DNA of 64,000 nucleotides, taken from contig CAMBDW010000003.1 in NCBI GenBank assembly GCA_945865535.1, positions 1 through 64,000 of the forward strand, written 5' to 3'. Within the stretch, counting starts at the first letter, position 1, and the number at the start of each line of letters is the position of its first letter. Made by a program: the position numbers and the translations under genes. Shown here in pieces: positions 7,809 to 16,916 of this stretch. The notes below the pieces were generated by a model. That model saw nothing but the letters and a program-made list of their open reading frames with translations. It ran no database searches and was not told the DNA's origin. The stretch is from Chryseobacterium gleum (GTDB taxonomy: Bacteria; Bacteroidota; Bacteroidia; Flavobacteriales; BACL11).

Positions 7809-8837
7809 ATGAACAAACTTCTTTTTTTATTTCTTTTTCTCCCATCAGTTTTAATTGCTCAAGAAAATATAAAATATGCCGAAACTATTGTTGTTGAAGA
7901 CCTACAAAGACACCTTTATATTTTAGCTTCCGACTCTTTAGAGGGAAGAGAAACGGGCCAAAAAGGACAAAAAATGGCAGCAGATTATATTATGAACCAT
8001 TTTAAAAATATTGGAATTCCTCCTTATAAAGACAATACCTATTACCAGAAATTTACAGTAAAATCAGATAGGCATTTTTGTAAGTGTTCGGATTGCGATA
8101 GTGATTTTATAAAACAGCTTTTTGGAAAAAATAGATTTGTAAAAGGAGAAAATGTATTGGGCTTTATTCAGGGAAGCGACTTAAAAGAAGAACTCATTAT
8201 TATCACCGCTCATTACGACCATTTAGGAAAACACGATAGCCTGCTTTTTAATGGAGCAGATGATAATGGCTCTGGAACAGCAGCCGTTATGGAAATAGCA
8301 GAAGCATTTATGCTGGCAAAAAAAGAAGGAAAAGGCCCCAGAAGATCAGTGCTTATTATGCCCGTTTCAGGAGAAGAAAAAGGACTTTTAGGAAGCAAGT
8401 ATTATACCGACAATCCTATTTACCCCCTTAAAAAAACTGTTGCCAACCTAAATATTGACATGATTGGAAGGTTAGATGATTTTCATGCTACCCCCGACTA
8501 TGTATATTTAATTGGAGCAGATAAGTTAAGTCAAGAATTGCACGATATTAGTGAGCAGATAAATAAAGAATATATAGGCTTAAATCTGGACTATACTTTT
8601 AACTCGAAGGATGATCCAAACAAGTTTTATTACCGATCAGATCACTATAATTTTGCCAAAAATAATATTCCTGTAATTTTCTACTTTAATGGAGTACATG
8701 ACGATTATCACAAAGTAACAGATACGGTTGAAAAAATAGATTTTCAAAAAATAGAAACGATTACTCGCTTAGTATTTTTAACTGCCTGGGAGCTTGCAAA
8801 TAGAGACCAGCGAATAGATGTAGATAAAATAAAATAA
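7809..8837 (+). CDS. Secreted M28 family zinc aminopeptidase
   Basis: 342 residues with a signal peptide (about 1-17, ending LIAQ). The M28 metal ligands are visible in order: HYDHLG (about 135-140), GADDNGSG (about 149-156), SGEEKGLLGS (about 188-197), NIDMIGR (about 216-222) and RSDHYNF (about 276-282). Such enzymes use two zinc ions to remove N-terminal residues from peptides in the periplasm or outside the cell. A four-Cys stretch (KCSDCDS region, about 92-99) is an insertion near the start of the domain. It is probably involved in peptide scavenging. Confidence 0.92.
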   Translation: MNKLLFLFLFLPSVLIAQENIKYAETIVVEDLQRHLYILASDSLEGRETGQKGQKMAADYIMNHFKNIGIPPYKDNTYYQKFTVKSDRHFCKCSDCDSDFIKQLFGKNRFVKGENVLGFIQGSDLKEELIIITAHYDHLGKHDSLLFNGADDNGSGTAAVMEIAEAFMLAKKEGKGPRRSVLIMPVSGEEKGLLGSKYYTDNPIYPLKKTVANLNIDMIGRLDDFHATPDYVYLIGADKLSQELHDISEQINKEYIGLNLDYTFNSKDDPNKFYYRSDHYNFAKNNIPVIFYFNGVHDDYHKVTDTVEKIDFQKIETITRLVFLTAWELANRDQRIDVDKIK

Positions 8838-8847
8838 TAATTTTTTA

Positions 8848-9579
8848 TTACCTTCTAGAACTAAGTTTCGCTAATAATCTCAATATTTCCAGATATAACC
8901 AGATTAGAGTAACTAGCAATCCAAAAGCCCCATACCATTCCATATATTTTGGAGCCCCATTTGCAGCCCCACTTTCAATAAAATCAAAATCCATTACTAG
9001 GTTTAAGGACGCGATAACCACCACAAATAGCGAAAAACCAATACTCAACATAGAAGAATTTGTTGGGTCCATTACTGGCAAACCCCCACTTCCAAATATA
9101 CCCATAAAGAAGCTAACCAAATACACAATTCCAATGCCGGCTGTAGCGGCAAATACACCTAGTTTAAAATTTTCAGTAGCCCGTATTATTTTTGTTTTAT
9201 AAGCAAATAGTAGGGCAAATAAAATACCCAGAGTAAGCATAATTGCCTGTGGTACAATTCCTGGCTCAAAAGCATCTGCATACATTTTAGAAATTCCTCC
9301 AAGAGCAAGACCTTCTAAAACAGCATATATTGGAACAGTTACTGGGGACCAGGATTTTTTAAATATTGTAACAAGAGCCACTACAAAACCACCGATAAAC
9401 CCGATTAAGATATAATCCATAATAGCATTGCTATAAGTGTAATATGCGGCAAATAGCAAAATTCCCATACTAATCACTGTTTTATTAACCGCCCCATCTA
9501 GAGTCATTACATCAGAAGATGTTGTAGATAAATTTTCGAAAGTCTTACTGCTTAAAGCTGGATTTCCCGATCGCATCAT
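8848..9579 (-). CDS. Bax inhibitor-1/YccA family membrane protein
   Basis: 243 residues with about seven membrane segments after a 30-residue cytoplasmic N-terminus, the layout of the BI-1/TMBIM family. The C-terminal signature is NLVMDFDFIESGAANGAPKYMEWYGAFGLLVTLIWLYLEILRLL, whose Asp pair in helix 5-6 matches the Asp-based pore of characterised homologues. In bacteria these proteins have been linked to proton/calcium leak or to FtsH-mediated quality control; the role here is not shown. It is convergent with the M28 gene (10 bp between stops) and has a good promoter at 9609-9638. Confidence 0.9.
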   Translation of the reverse strand: MMRSGNPALSSKTFENLSTTSSDVMTLDGAVNKTVISMGILLFAAYYTYSNAIMDYILIGFIGGFVVALVTIFKKSWSPVTVPIYAVLEGLALGGISKMYADAFEPGIVPQAIMLTLGILFALLFAYKTKIIRATENFKLGVFAATAGIGIVYLVSFFMGIFGSGGLPVMDPTNSSMLSIGFSLFVVVIASLNLVMDFDFIESGAANGAPKYMEWYGAFGLLVTLIWLYLEILRLLAKLSSRR

Positions 9580-9608
9580 AATAGAAAGGATTTAAAGTTA
9601 TTTAAGCC

Positions 9609-9638
9609 CAAAGATATAAATTTATGGAATTAAAACAA
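9609..9638 (-). promoter_or_regulatory. Promoter of the BI-1 family gene (TTG-N19-TATCTTTG)
   Basis: On the minus strand TTG (9636-9638) is followed after 19 nt by TATCTTTG (9609-9616). Both elements match the Bacteroidota consensus. The start codon is 29 nt further on. Confidence 0.6.
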
Positions 9639-9799
9639 AATCGAACCACTTTTACACCACTAAAGAATCCACTAAAACCTACTTAAAAAAAACGGATTTT
9701 CTTAGCTATGAGTCATTTTATAATTTAATTGAGCTACTAAAATCTCTAATAAAAAACGATTAATAGTTGTAGTAGTTTGTTCTTTAGTAGCCTATTAAT

Positions 9800-10210
9800 T
9801 TAATTATATATAACTTCATACATATTTTGCTCACCATCAGTAATAATTTTCTTCCAATCAGATCTTTTAATTGTTTTTATCTTACCAGTGTTTAGTTCTT
9901 TAACCCGAATATCATAATCATCAAACCATTTCACGTCAATAGTTTCTTTTTCTTCATCGGCAGCAGTATAATTTGATTTATGACGATCAAGGTCAAATAA
10001 AAAACTAACGATTAATATTATACAGATTGACCAAAAAACACCATAAACATATAATCCAATATAGTAAACCATTTGTTCATCACTTAAAAGATCTCCATAT
10101 TCAGACATGTATTGCATAAATACAATGGCAGATGCTAATGTTAGTATTCCAACTAGCCATTGAAAAGTTTTTAAGATGGAATAATTTTTTGATAATGTAC
10201 TGTTTTTCAT
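9800..10210 (-). CDS. Small hypothetical membrane protein
   Basis: 136 residues from the ATG at 10210. The frame is open upstream to 10285, but a TAnnTTTG box at 10245-10252 lies within that extension, so the shorter form is preferred. Two membrane segments are clear: WLVGILTLASAIVFMQYM (about 18-35) and YYIGLYVYGVFWSICIILIVSFLF (about 50-73). The cytoplasmic tail of about 60 residues is acidic and then mixed (WFDDYDIRVKELNTGKIKTIKRSDW). I do not recognise a family. It lies downstream of the ALDH gene on the same strand (stop-to-start distance 174 bp) with a 16-bp palindrome between. Confidence 0.6.
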   Translation of the reverse strand: MKNSTLSKNYSILKTFQWLVGILTLASAIVFMQYMSEYGDLLSDEQMVYYIGLYVYGVFWSICIILIVSFLFDLDRHKSNYTAADEEKETIDVKWFDDYDIRVKELNTGKIKTIKRSDWKKIITDGEQNMYEVIYN

Positions 10211-10244
10211 GGTATTAAAGTATTTTCCATATTTCAGAGTCCAA

Positions 10245-10252
10245 CAAACATA
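10245..10252 (-). promoter_or_regulatory. -7 box (TATGTTTG) of the small membrane protein gene
   Basis: TAnnTTTG on the minus strand, 34 nt before the chosen ATG at 10210. It decides between the two possible starts. Confidence 0.4.
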
Positions 10253-10325
10253 CCTAAAATATTTCGATTTTAAAAAAATAAACAAGGCTTTTCTTATTAA
10301 GCACAGAGAAATAATAAAATAGAAG

Positions 10326-10341
10326 TATTATGCGCATAATA
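10326..10341. promoter_or_regulatory. 16-bp perfect palindrome, possible operator
   Basis: TATTATGCGCATAATA is its own reverse complement. It sits in the gap between the ALDH stop codon and the small membrane protein gene, about 75 bp upstream of that gene's -7 box. Symmetry and position suit a dimeric regulator, but this is a single occurrence and may be chance. Confidence 0.3.
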
Positions 10342-10384
10342 GATAAAAAAAGTCAAGCCAGGAGAGTTACATCACTTTCAAAAA

Positions 10385-11917
10385 CTACAAATCAAACTTT
10401 ATTCCTTGTGCCAAGGGTAATTCTGAAGTGTAATTAATAGTATTGGTTTGTCGTCTCATATAAATTTTCCAAGCATCAGAGCCACTTTCCCTTCCTCCGC
10501 CAGTTTCTTTATCCCCTCCAAAAGCACCACCAATCTCAGCCCCACTAGTTCCAATATTCACATTTGCAATACCACAATCAGATCCCGCTGTAGACAAAAA
10601 CTTTTCAGCCTCTCTTAAATTGTTAGTCATAATTGCAGATGAAAGTCCCTGTTTTACTCCATTTTGGATTTCAATAGCCTCTTCCAAATCAGTATACTTC
10701 ATAAGGTATAAAATAGGGGCAAAGGTTTCTTCTTGGACTATCTCATAATGGTTTTCAGCCTCAATAATTACCGGTTTTACATAACAACCACTTTCGTATC
10801 CACTTCCTTTTAAAACCCCGCCCTCAACCAAAACTTTTCCTCCTTCTGATTTCGCTTTTTCTATAGCACTTAAATACATTTCTACTGCCATTTTATCAAT
10901 AAGCGGGCCCACATGATTGTTTTCATCTAAAGGATTTCCTATGCGTAATTGAGTATAGGCAGATGCTAGTTTATTTTTCACCTTATCATAAATAGATTCA
11001 TGAATTATTAGTCTTCTTGTGGAAGTACATCTTTGCCCGCAAGTACCAACAGCCCCAAATAAAGCCCCAATAATGGTAATTTCTAAATCAGCCTCCGGAG
11101 TAATAATAATAGCGTTATTTCCTCCTAATTCTAACAAAGATTTACCAAATCGTTTAGCCACCTCACTTCCTACAATTCTTCCCATTCTTGTTGATCCTGT
11201 GGCCGAAATTAAAGGAAGCCTGTCATCTGAGGTCATCATTTCGCCAACTGTATAATCACCATTTATAATACACGAAATACCATCAGGCAAATTATTTTCT
11301 TTAGCAACTTCATTCCAAATATTTTGACAAGCAACACCGCATAAAGGGGCTTTTTCGGAAGCTTTCCAAACACATGTATCACCACAAATCCAAGCTAAAG
11401 CTGAGTTCCAATTCCATACTGCAACTGGGAAGTTAAAGGCAGAGATAATTCCCACAACACCAAGAGGATGGTATTGTTCGTACATTCTATGTCCAGGCCT
11501 TTCGGAGTGCATGGTAAGTCCGTGTAATTGACGAGACAAACCAACTGCAAAATCACAAATATCAATCATTTCCTGCACCTCTCCAAGCCCTTCTTGTAGT
11601 GATTTTCCCATTTCGAAAGACACCAACTCTCCTAAAGGCTGTTTGTAGCGCCTTAATTTTTCGCCATATTGGCGAACTATTTCACCTCTTAATGGGGCAG
11701 GCTTTAGTCGCCACTCTTTAAAAGCTGATGAAGCGGCCTGAAGCACTTTTTCATATTCTTCTGAAGTAGTCTGGGTAACAGAGCCAATTACTGACCCATC
11801 AACTGGAGACAAAGAATCAATTCTTTTTCCTGCGCCAAAAGATTCTGAGCCAATTGAGGTTCCGTTGTTGGTTTTGGTAACACCTAATAATTCTAGAGAT
11901 TTTTTAATATCGATCAT
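10385..11917 (-). CDS. Aldehyde dehydrogenase, ALDH7 (alpha-aminoadipic semialdehyde dehydrogenase-like)
   Basis: 510 residues, the length of ALDH7A1/AmaB enzymes. The catalytic Glu is in LELGGNNAI (about 263) and the nucleophilic Cys in GTCGQRCTSTRR (about 293-298). The C-terminal signature NVNIGTSGAEIGGAFGGDKETGGGRESGSDAWKIYMRRQTNTINYT is typical of ALDH7 and separates it from other aldehyde dehydrogenases. ALDH7 enzymes oxidise alpha-aminoadipic semialdehyde (piperideine-6-carboxylate) in lysine breakdown with NAD+, and act on a range of aldehydes. It is the last gene of the minus-strand run after rseP (64 bp gap). The family is clear, the physiological substrate inferred. Confidence 0.88.
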   Translation of the reverse strand: MIDIKKSLELLGVTKTNNGTSIGSESFGAGKRIDSLSPVDGSVIGSVTQTTSEEYEKVLQAASSAFKEWRLKPAPLRGEIVRQYGEKLRRYKQPLGELVSFEMGKSLQEGLGEVQEMIDICDFAVGLSRQLHGLTMHSERPGHRMYEQYHPLGVVGIISAFNFPVAVWNWNSALAWICGDTCVWKASEKAPLCGVACQNIWNEVAKENNLPDGISCIINGDYTVGEMMTSDDRLPLISATGSTRMGRIVGSEVAKRFGKSLLELGGNNAIIITPEADLEITIIGALFGAVGTCGQRCTSTRRLIIHESIYDKVKNKLASAYTQLRIGNPLDENNHVGPLIDKMAVEMYLSAIEKAKSEGGKVLVEGGVLKGSGYESGCYVKPVIIEAENHYEIVQEETFAPILYLMKYTDLEEAIEIQNGVKQGLSSAIMTNNLREAEKFLSTAGSDCGIANVNIGTSGAEIGGAFGGDKETGGGRESGSDAWKIYMRRQTNTINYTSELPLAQGIKFDL

Positions 11918-11981
11918 AACGCATTAATTTAAATAAATGTAGTAAAACTATAAAAAGTAAGCAATAAAAATAACACAAAAA

Positions 11982-13319
11982 CTAAAAGAGGCTTGCAATA
12001 TCATTCCCATTAGCGAATATCAATAAACTCAAAAGCAATAGCATCCCTATTGTTTGAGCATATTCCATTACTTTTTCAGGGGCTGGCTTGCCAGCAATCA
12101 TTTCGTAAAGCAAGAAAACAACATGACCTCCATCTAATGCCGGAATTGGCAAAACATTCATAAAGGCAAGCATTAAAGATAAAAATGCCGTTAAATTCCA
12201 AAAGGCCTCCCAATTCCAAGCTGGAGGAAAGAGAGAGCCTATTGCTCCAAAACCACCCATACCTTTGTAAGCTCCGGTGCTTGGAGATAAAATCAACATA
12301 AACTGATCAATATAACTGCCTAATTTTTTTATTGCCTTATTGTATCCAGCGGGTAAAGAAGCAAAAAACCCATATTCATAAGAAGCAAGAGAGTAATATC
12401 CTAGCTTTTCTAATTGCTCTAAAGACAGGCCTGTAGGCATAAAACCTAATTCACCATCTTTATTTACTTGAGCGCTTAAAGAAACATTTGCCCCATCTCT
12501 CTTTACCAGTAGGGTGATATCTTTTTCTTTATGATTTGCTAATTCTAATTTAATTTCATCATGATATTTAATGGGCTTGTCATTTATTGCAACTAAAATA
12601 TCTTTCTCTTGCAATCCCGATTTTTCGGCATTAGAATTTTCAACTACAGCGCTAATAATAGAAGGAATTCTTGGGTAAAATAACGGCTGCTTTTCATTAT
12701 TAAGAAAACGATCAATTATATCAGCGGGCATATTAATATTTGTAGGAATTCCATTTCTCTCTACAGTTATGGTTTTCGAAACAATTATTTTTTCTGGCAC
12801 ATCTTCAAAACGAACTATTTTTTCTCCGTCTGCAGCCAAGAACTTATCCCCATTTTCAAATCCAAGATCGTTAGCCATTTCACTAACACACCATACTCCG
12901 TCAGTTAAATTTTCATTAGGTAAATATTTGTCTCCATAAGCATAAAGAGTCATGGAATAAATAAAAATTCCAAGCAATAAATTTACGGTAACTCCGCCCA
13001 ACATAATAATTAGTCTTTGCCAAGTTGGCTTGGCTCTAAACTCCCAAGACTGAGCAGGTTTTTTCATCTGCTCTTTATCCATACTCTCATCTATCATACC
13101 AGATATTTTTACATATCCACCAAGAGGTAGCCAGCCAATACCGTATTCAGTATCGCCAATTTTTTTCTTTATAACAGAAAACCAGGGATCAAAAAAGAGG
13201 TAAAATTTTTCAACCCTTGTTTTAAATAATTTTGCCGGAATAAAATGACCGAGCTCATGTAAAATTACCAGTATTGATAAACTCAGTAAGAGTTGTAAGG
13301 CCTTGATAAAAATTTCCAT
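11982..13319 (-). CDS. rseP: RseP-type site-2 membrane metalloprotease (M50)
   Basis: 445 residues. The zinc motif HELGH is at 21-25 in the first membrane helix, and the third ligand motif NVLPIPALDGGH is near the C-terminus (about 393-404). Two PDZ-like segments lie between, the second clearest: ISAVVENSNAEKSGLQEKDILVAINDKPI (about 218-246). RseP cuts anti-sigma factors and leftover signal peptides inside the inner membrane. The GGYVKISGM motif is the conserved membrane-associated loop. The ATG follows the dxr stop codon without a gap, so the genes are co-transcribed; dxr-rseP adjacency is common across bacteria. Confidence 0.94.
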   Translation of the reverse strand: MEIFIKALQLLLSLSILVILHELGHFIPAKLFKTRVEKFYLFFDPWFSVIKKKIGDTEYGIGWLPLGGYVKISGMIDESMDKEQMKKPAQSWEFRAKPTWQRLIIMLGGVTVNLLLGIFIYSMTLYAYGDKYLPNENLTDGVWCVSEMANDLGFENGDKFLAADGEKIVRFEDVPEKIIVSKTITVERNGIPTNINMPADIIDRFLNNEKQPLFYPRIPSIISAVVENSNAEKSGLQEKDILVAINDKPIKYHDEIKLELANHKEKDITLLVKRDGANVSLSAQVNKDGELGFMPTGLSLEQLEKLGYYSLASYEYGFFASLPAGYNKAIKKLGSYIDQFMLILSPSTGAYKGMGGFGAIGSLFPPAWNWEAFWNLTAFLSLMLAFMNVLPIPALDGGHVVFLLYEMIAGKPAPEKVMEYAQTIGMLLLLSLLIFANGNDIASLF

Positions 13320-14477
13320 TTATAATAGTTTGTTAGCTAATATTCTTGTGGCCTCATTTGTAGCCACATAATCTTCCAAATTTGGATTGGCGACAAAAGT
13401 AATTTTTTCCATACAATTTGCAATTAAATCCGACATATTTAAAAAACCAATTCTATCTTGTAAAAATGCAGCAACGGCTATTTCATTTGCAGCATTCAAA
13501 ATACAAGCCATATTACCTCCTTTTTCCATTGCATTATAAGCCAATTGAAGGTTTTTAAAGGTTTCTAAATCGGGCTTTTCAAAAGTTAAATTTGGATAAT
13601 CCATAAATGAAAAACGCTTAAAATTATTTTGCAATCTTTGAGGAAATCCAAGGGCGTATTGTATGGGCAGTTTCATATCAGGAAGGCCTAGTTGTGCTTT
13701 TATAGAACCATCTTTAAATTGCACTGCAGAATGTATAATTGATTGAGGATGAACAACCACTTCAATCTGATTTGTGCGTAAGCCAAATAGCCATTTAGCT
13801 TCTATGACTTCTAGCCCCTTGTTCATTAAACTTGCACTATCAATAGTGATTTTTGCCCCCATTTCCCAATTAGGATGTTTCAATGCTTGTTCTTTTTTAA
13901 CTTTTGAAAGGGCATCCATTTTCATCCCCCTAAAAGGACCCCCGGAAGCAGTTAAATATATTTTTTCAATTGGATTGTAAGTTTCTCCTACTAAGCATTG
14001 AAAAATAGCAGAATGCTCGGAATCTACTGGGTAAATTTGCACCCCATATTCCAGGCAAAGTTTCGTGATTAAATCTCCAGCAACAACTAAAGTTTCCTTA
14101 TTCGCCAAGGCAATATTTTTCCCCGCTTTTATAGCTCTGATTGTTGGCTTTAGTCCGGAGTAACCAACAAGCGCAGTAAGAACAACATCAATATTTTCTC
14201 CTTCCACAACCTCCTCTAAAGATTTTTCTCCACAAAAAACCTTTATTCCCAAACCAAATAAGGCATTATCAACTTCTTTGTATTTTTCTTCATTTGTAAT
14301 AACAACCGTATTTGGTTTGAACTTTTTTGCTTGTTCAATTAAAAGAGAGCTGTTGTTATTGGCTGTTAAAACCTCAACTTCAAATAGTGATGGATGCTCA
14401 GAAATAACTTCTAGCGCCTGAGTTCCTATCGAACCCGTTGAGCCTAAAATTGCAATTTGTTTTTTCTTGGTTGTCAT
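13320..14477 (-). CDS. dxr: 1-deoxy-D-xylulose 5-phosphate reductoisomerase
   Basis: 385 residues. It converts DXP to MEP with NADPH, the second step of the MEP isoprenoid pathway. The N-terminal NADPH loop is GSTGSIGTQAL (about 11-21). ALANKETLV (about 126-134), the metal-binding DSEHSAIFQCL (about 154-164), SGGPFRG and HPNWEMGAKITIDSASLMNKGLEVIEA (about 200-226) are all intact. It overlaps the GH3 stop by one base and abuts rseP. dxs is in the same window (44998-46935) but on a separate transcript. Confidence 0.96.
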   Translation of the reverse strand: MTTKKKQIAILGSTGSIGTQALEVISEHPSLFEVEVLTANNNSSLLIEQAKKFKPNTVVITNEEKYKEVDNALFGLGIKVFCGEKSLEEVVEGENIDVVLTALVGYSGLKPTIRAIKAGKNIALANKETLVVAGDLITKLCLEYGVQIYPVDSEHSAIFQCLVGETYNPIEKIYLTASGGPFRGMKMDALSKVKKEQALKHPNWEMGAKITIDSASLMNKGLEVIEAKWLFGLRTNQIEVVVHPQSIIHSAVQFKDGSIKAQLGLPDMKLPIQYALGFPQRLQNNFKRFSFMDYPNLTFEKPDLETFKNLQLAYNAMEKGGNMACILNAANEIAVAAFLQDRIGFLNMSDLIANCMEKITFVANPNLEDYVATNEATRILANKLL

Positions 14478-15964
14478 TAAAACGCAGTTAGTTTATCGGC
14501 TATTTTTCTGTCATTTGCTAGTCTTGGAACTTTGTTTTGCCCCCCTAGTTTGCCTATGGACTTCATATAATTTCGAAACCCATTTTTACCAATAATGGTA
14601 ACCTCTAAAGGCCTTAGAACTTTTCCTAAGATTAAATCTTTGTAGTAGGGATTGTGTTTTTGTAAAGAGGTGTCGATAAGGCGTTTAAAATCACTAATAT
14701 TTTCTGGGTGTTTTTCAAACTCCATTAACCACTCATGATAAGGTAGTCCAGATTGAGGATTAACTTGCGGAGCAACATGAAACTCATTAACCTGAGCATG
14801 AATTTTTTCCATAGCCTCTTTTAAGGATTTTTCCACTTCTTCAGCAATAACATGCTCTCCAAATGCAGAAGTGAAATGGCTTATTCTGCCGCTAACTATA
14901 ATTCTGTAAGGATCAATTGAGACAAATTTTATAGTGTCACCAATATTATAACCCCAAAGCCCCGCGTTAGTATTTAATATAAGCACATAATTTACTCCAA
15001 TTTTAACTTCACTAAGGCAAATTCTTGTAGGATTTTTGTCAAAAAACTCAGCAGAAGGAATAAATTCATAAAAAATTCCATGATTAACGCAAAGTAACAT
15101 TCCTTCCTCTTTTTGAGAGTCTTGATAAGCGATAAATCCCTCTGATGCTGGATATAGCTCAATACTATCCATTTTTTTTCCAATTAGTTTTTCAAAAGTT
15201 TGTCTGTATGGCTCGTAATTAACCCCCCCATAAATAAACAAATCAAATTTTGGGAATAAATCCTTAATTAGAAGCCCACTTTTATTTTGCAGCTTTTCAA
15301 AATACATTTGTACCCAAGGAGGAATTCCAGAAATAACACTCATTTTTTCACAAATTGTTTCCTCAACAATTGCATCAACCTTCTCTTCCCAATCAGCCAT
15401 ACAATTCGTTTCAAATGAAGGCAATCTGTTTTTTGTTAAATAAGAAGGGATATGATGGGCAACAATTCCTGAAAGCCTACCAGTTGGAATATCTCCAGTT
15501 TTTGAAAGCTCTGGACTTCCTTGTAAGAAAATCATTTTCCCATCTACAATAGCTGTATTTTTTGTTTCAGCAATATAACTTAGTATAGCGTCACGAGCTG
15601 CCGTTATATGATTGGGCATACTCTCCTTACTAATAGGAATGTATTTTGTGCCAGAAGTCGTGCCAGAAGTTTTGCTAAAATAAAGTGGTTTACCCGGCCA
15701 AAGAATATTTTCTTTACCATCAATGATTTGGTCAATATATGGTTTTATCCCCTCATAATCCCTTACCGGAATATGATTTTTAAAATCAGCATAGTTTTGA
15801 ATTGCTGAAAAGTAATGGTCTTTTCCAAAAATAGTGTTTTGAGCTTGATTGAGCAGCTTGAGCATTGTTTTCTGCTGCACTTTCACCGCATTTTTTTTCC
15901 ACTTTTTGTTTTTTGAAACAATAAATTTTGCGAATAGCAGACTTAAAGAAGCTTTAATTCCCAT
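14477..15964 (-). CDS. GH3 auxin-responsive-promoter family protein (acyl-adenylating fold)
   Basis: 495 residues. The ATP-binding motif FSKTSGTTSGTKYIPIS (about 92-108), LYPASEGF (about 268-275) and the central NYVLILNTNAGLWGYNIGDTIKF (about 328-350) match the GH3 family, which belongs to the ANL adenylating fold. Plant GH3 enzymes conjugate amino acids to acyl hormones; the role of the many Bacteroidota members is not settled. It sits 3 bp after an M23 peptidase gene and overlaps dxr by one base, which suggests an envelope or lipid-related role. That last point is inference. Confidence 0.88.
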   Translation of the reverse strand: MGIKASLSLLFAKFIVSKNKKWKKNAVKVQQKTMLKLLNQAQNTIFGKDHYFSAIQNYADFKNHIPVRDYEGIKPYIDQIIDGKENILWPGKPLYFSKTSGTTSGTKYIPISKESMPNHITAARDAILSYIAETKNTAIVDGKMIFLQGSPELSKTGDIPTGRLSGIVAHHIPSYLTKNRLPSFETNCMADWEEKVDAIVEETICEKMSVISGIPPWVQMYFEKLQNKSGLLIKDLFPKFDLFIYGGVNYEPYRQTFEKLIGKKMDSIELYPASEGFIAYQDSQKEEGMLLCVNHGIFYEFIPSAEFFDKNPTRICLSEVKIGVNYVLILNTNAGLWGYNIGDTIKFVSIDPYRIIVSGRISHFTSAFGEHVIAEEVEKSLKEAMEKIHAQVNEFHVAPQVNPQSGLPYHEWLMEFEKHPENISDFKRLIDTSLQKHNPYYKDLILGKVLRPLEVTIIGKNGFRNYMKSIGKLGGQNKVPRLANDRKIADKLTAF

Positions 15965-15967
15965 ATA

Positions 15968-16822
15968 CTAAAATAAGATATACTCTTCAGGATTTATAGC
16001 AATTCCTTGGCGCCAAAGTTCAAAATGCAGGTGTGGCCCAGAGGATAGCTCTCCAGAGTTTCCAATAATTGCAATAGGATCGCCAATATTCACAAAATCT
16101 CCCACCGATTTTAGCAATACTGAATTGTGCTTATATAATGACAAATAGTCATTTTTATGTTGAATGCCAATTACATAACCAGTTTCATATGTCCAATGAC
16201 TAATAATAACAGTTCCTTCTAATACAGCTAATATTCTTGTTTTTTCTTTTGCAACTAAGTCTATTCCAAAATGCTTTGTCTTAGTACTAAAGCCATCAGT
16301 AATGACTCCCTTAATTGGAGCAAAAAACATAAGAATTTCATTTTTTTTGTTGTTATTAGTTTGAATTGATCCCTTATCTTCAGATTCCACAGCAACCCTT
16401 AAAAGGGAATCTTCAATTGATTTTTCAAAAGATATCTCAGTTTCAGGATTTTCCGTAAGGGTAGTTATTTTTGGATTAACTAATTTATCGCCATTAATAA
16501 TATTACGGAGGTTTTCCAAATAGATCTGCTGGGCTTGCAAGGCGTTTAATAATGAGTCCGATTTTATTGTAAGAACCATAAGCTCTTGCTGAACTTCAGA
16601 AGTTGCTTTTCCAGGGACATATTCCGTTAAGGGAGTTGTAGTGATAAGTAAAATTGCACTAAAAAAACAAAAAAACACTACAAATCCTCCAAAAGCAAAA
16701 ATATTTAATCGGCTTAATCTTACAGATAATTTTTCTTCAAAAGAATCATCAGTCATTATCACAAAACGGTATTTGCGTAATGCTTTTTCCCAGAATGTTT
16801 TTAAGTACTTTTTATCTTGCAT
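15968..16822 (-). CDS. Membrane-anchored M23 family peptidoglycan endopeptidase
   Basis: 284 residues from the ATG at 16822; the frame is open to 16873 but that would leave only 43 bp before the divergent sprE gene, and family members start near the chosen Met. A cytoplasmic N-terminus (KYRFVIMTDDSFEEKLSVRLSRLN) is followed by one membrane helix (about 38-58), a short coiled-coil region, and the M23/LytM domain (about 170-284). Zinc ligands are intact: HFGIDL (His, Asp) and HLHFELW. It should cut peptide cross-links in the periplasm. It is the first gene of the run M23-GH3-dxr-rseP-ALDH. Confidence 0.88.
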   Translation of the reverse strand: MQDKKYLKTFWEKALRKYRFVIMTDDSFEEKLSVRLSRLNIFAFGGFVVFFCFFSAILLITTTPLTEYVPGKATSEVQQELMVLTIKSDSLLNALQAQQIYLENLRNIINGDKLVNPKITTLTENPETEISFEKSIEDSLLRVAVESEDKGSIQTNNNKKNEILMFFAPIKGVITDGFSTKTKHFGIDLVAKEKTRILAVLEGTVIISHWTYETGYVIGIQHKNDYLSLYKHNSVLLKSVGDFVNIGDPIAIIGNSGELSSGPHLHFELWRQGIAINPEEYILF

Positions 16823-16916
16823 AATGTTTGCAAATATCATAAAATTATAAGCATATTTGCTAGAATTTTCCAATAAGCAATGAAATAAATTTAATCAAAA
16901 GCAGTTTATAAGCAGA

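Noticed and set aside
9580-9799. Search for a small gene or RNA in this 220-bp gap.
   Set aside because: Apart from the BI-1 promoter I see no open frame or stable hairpin.
16823-16873. The extended start of the M23 gene.
   Set aside because: It would leave almost no room for the divergent sprE promoter, and the downstream Met gives the family-typical N-terminus.
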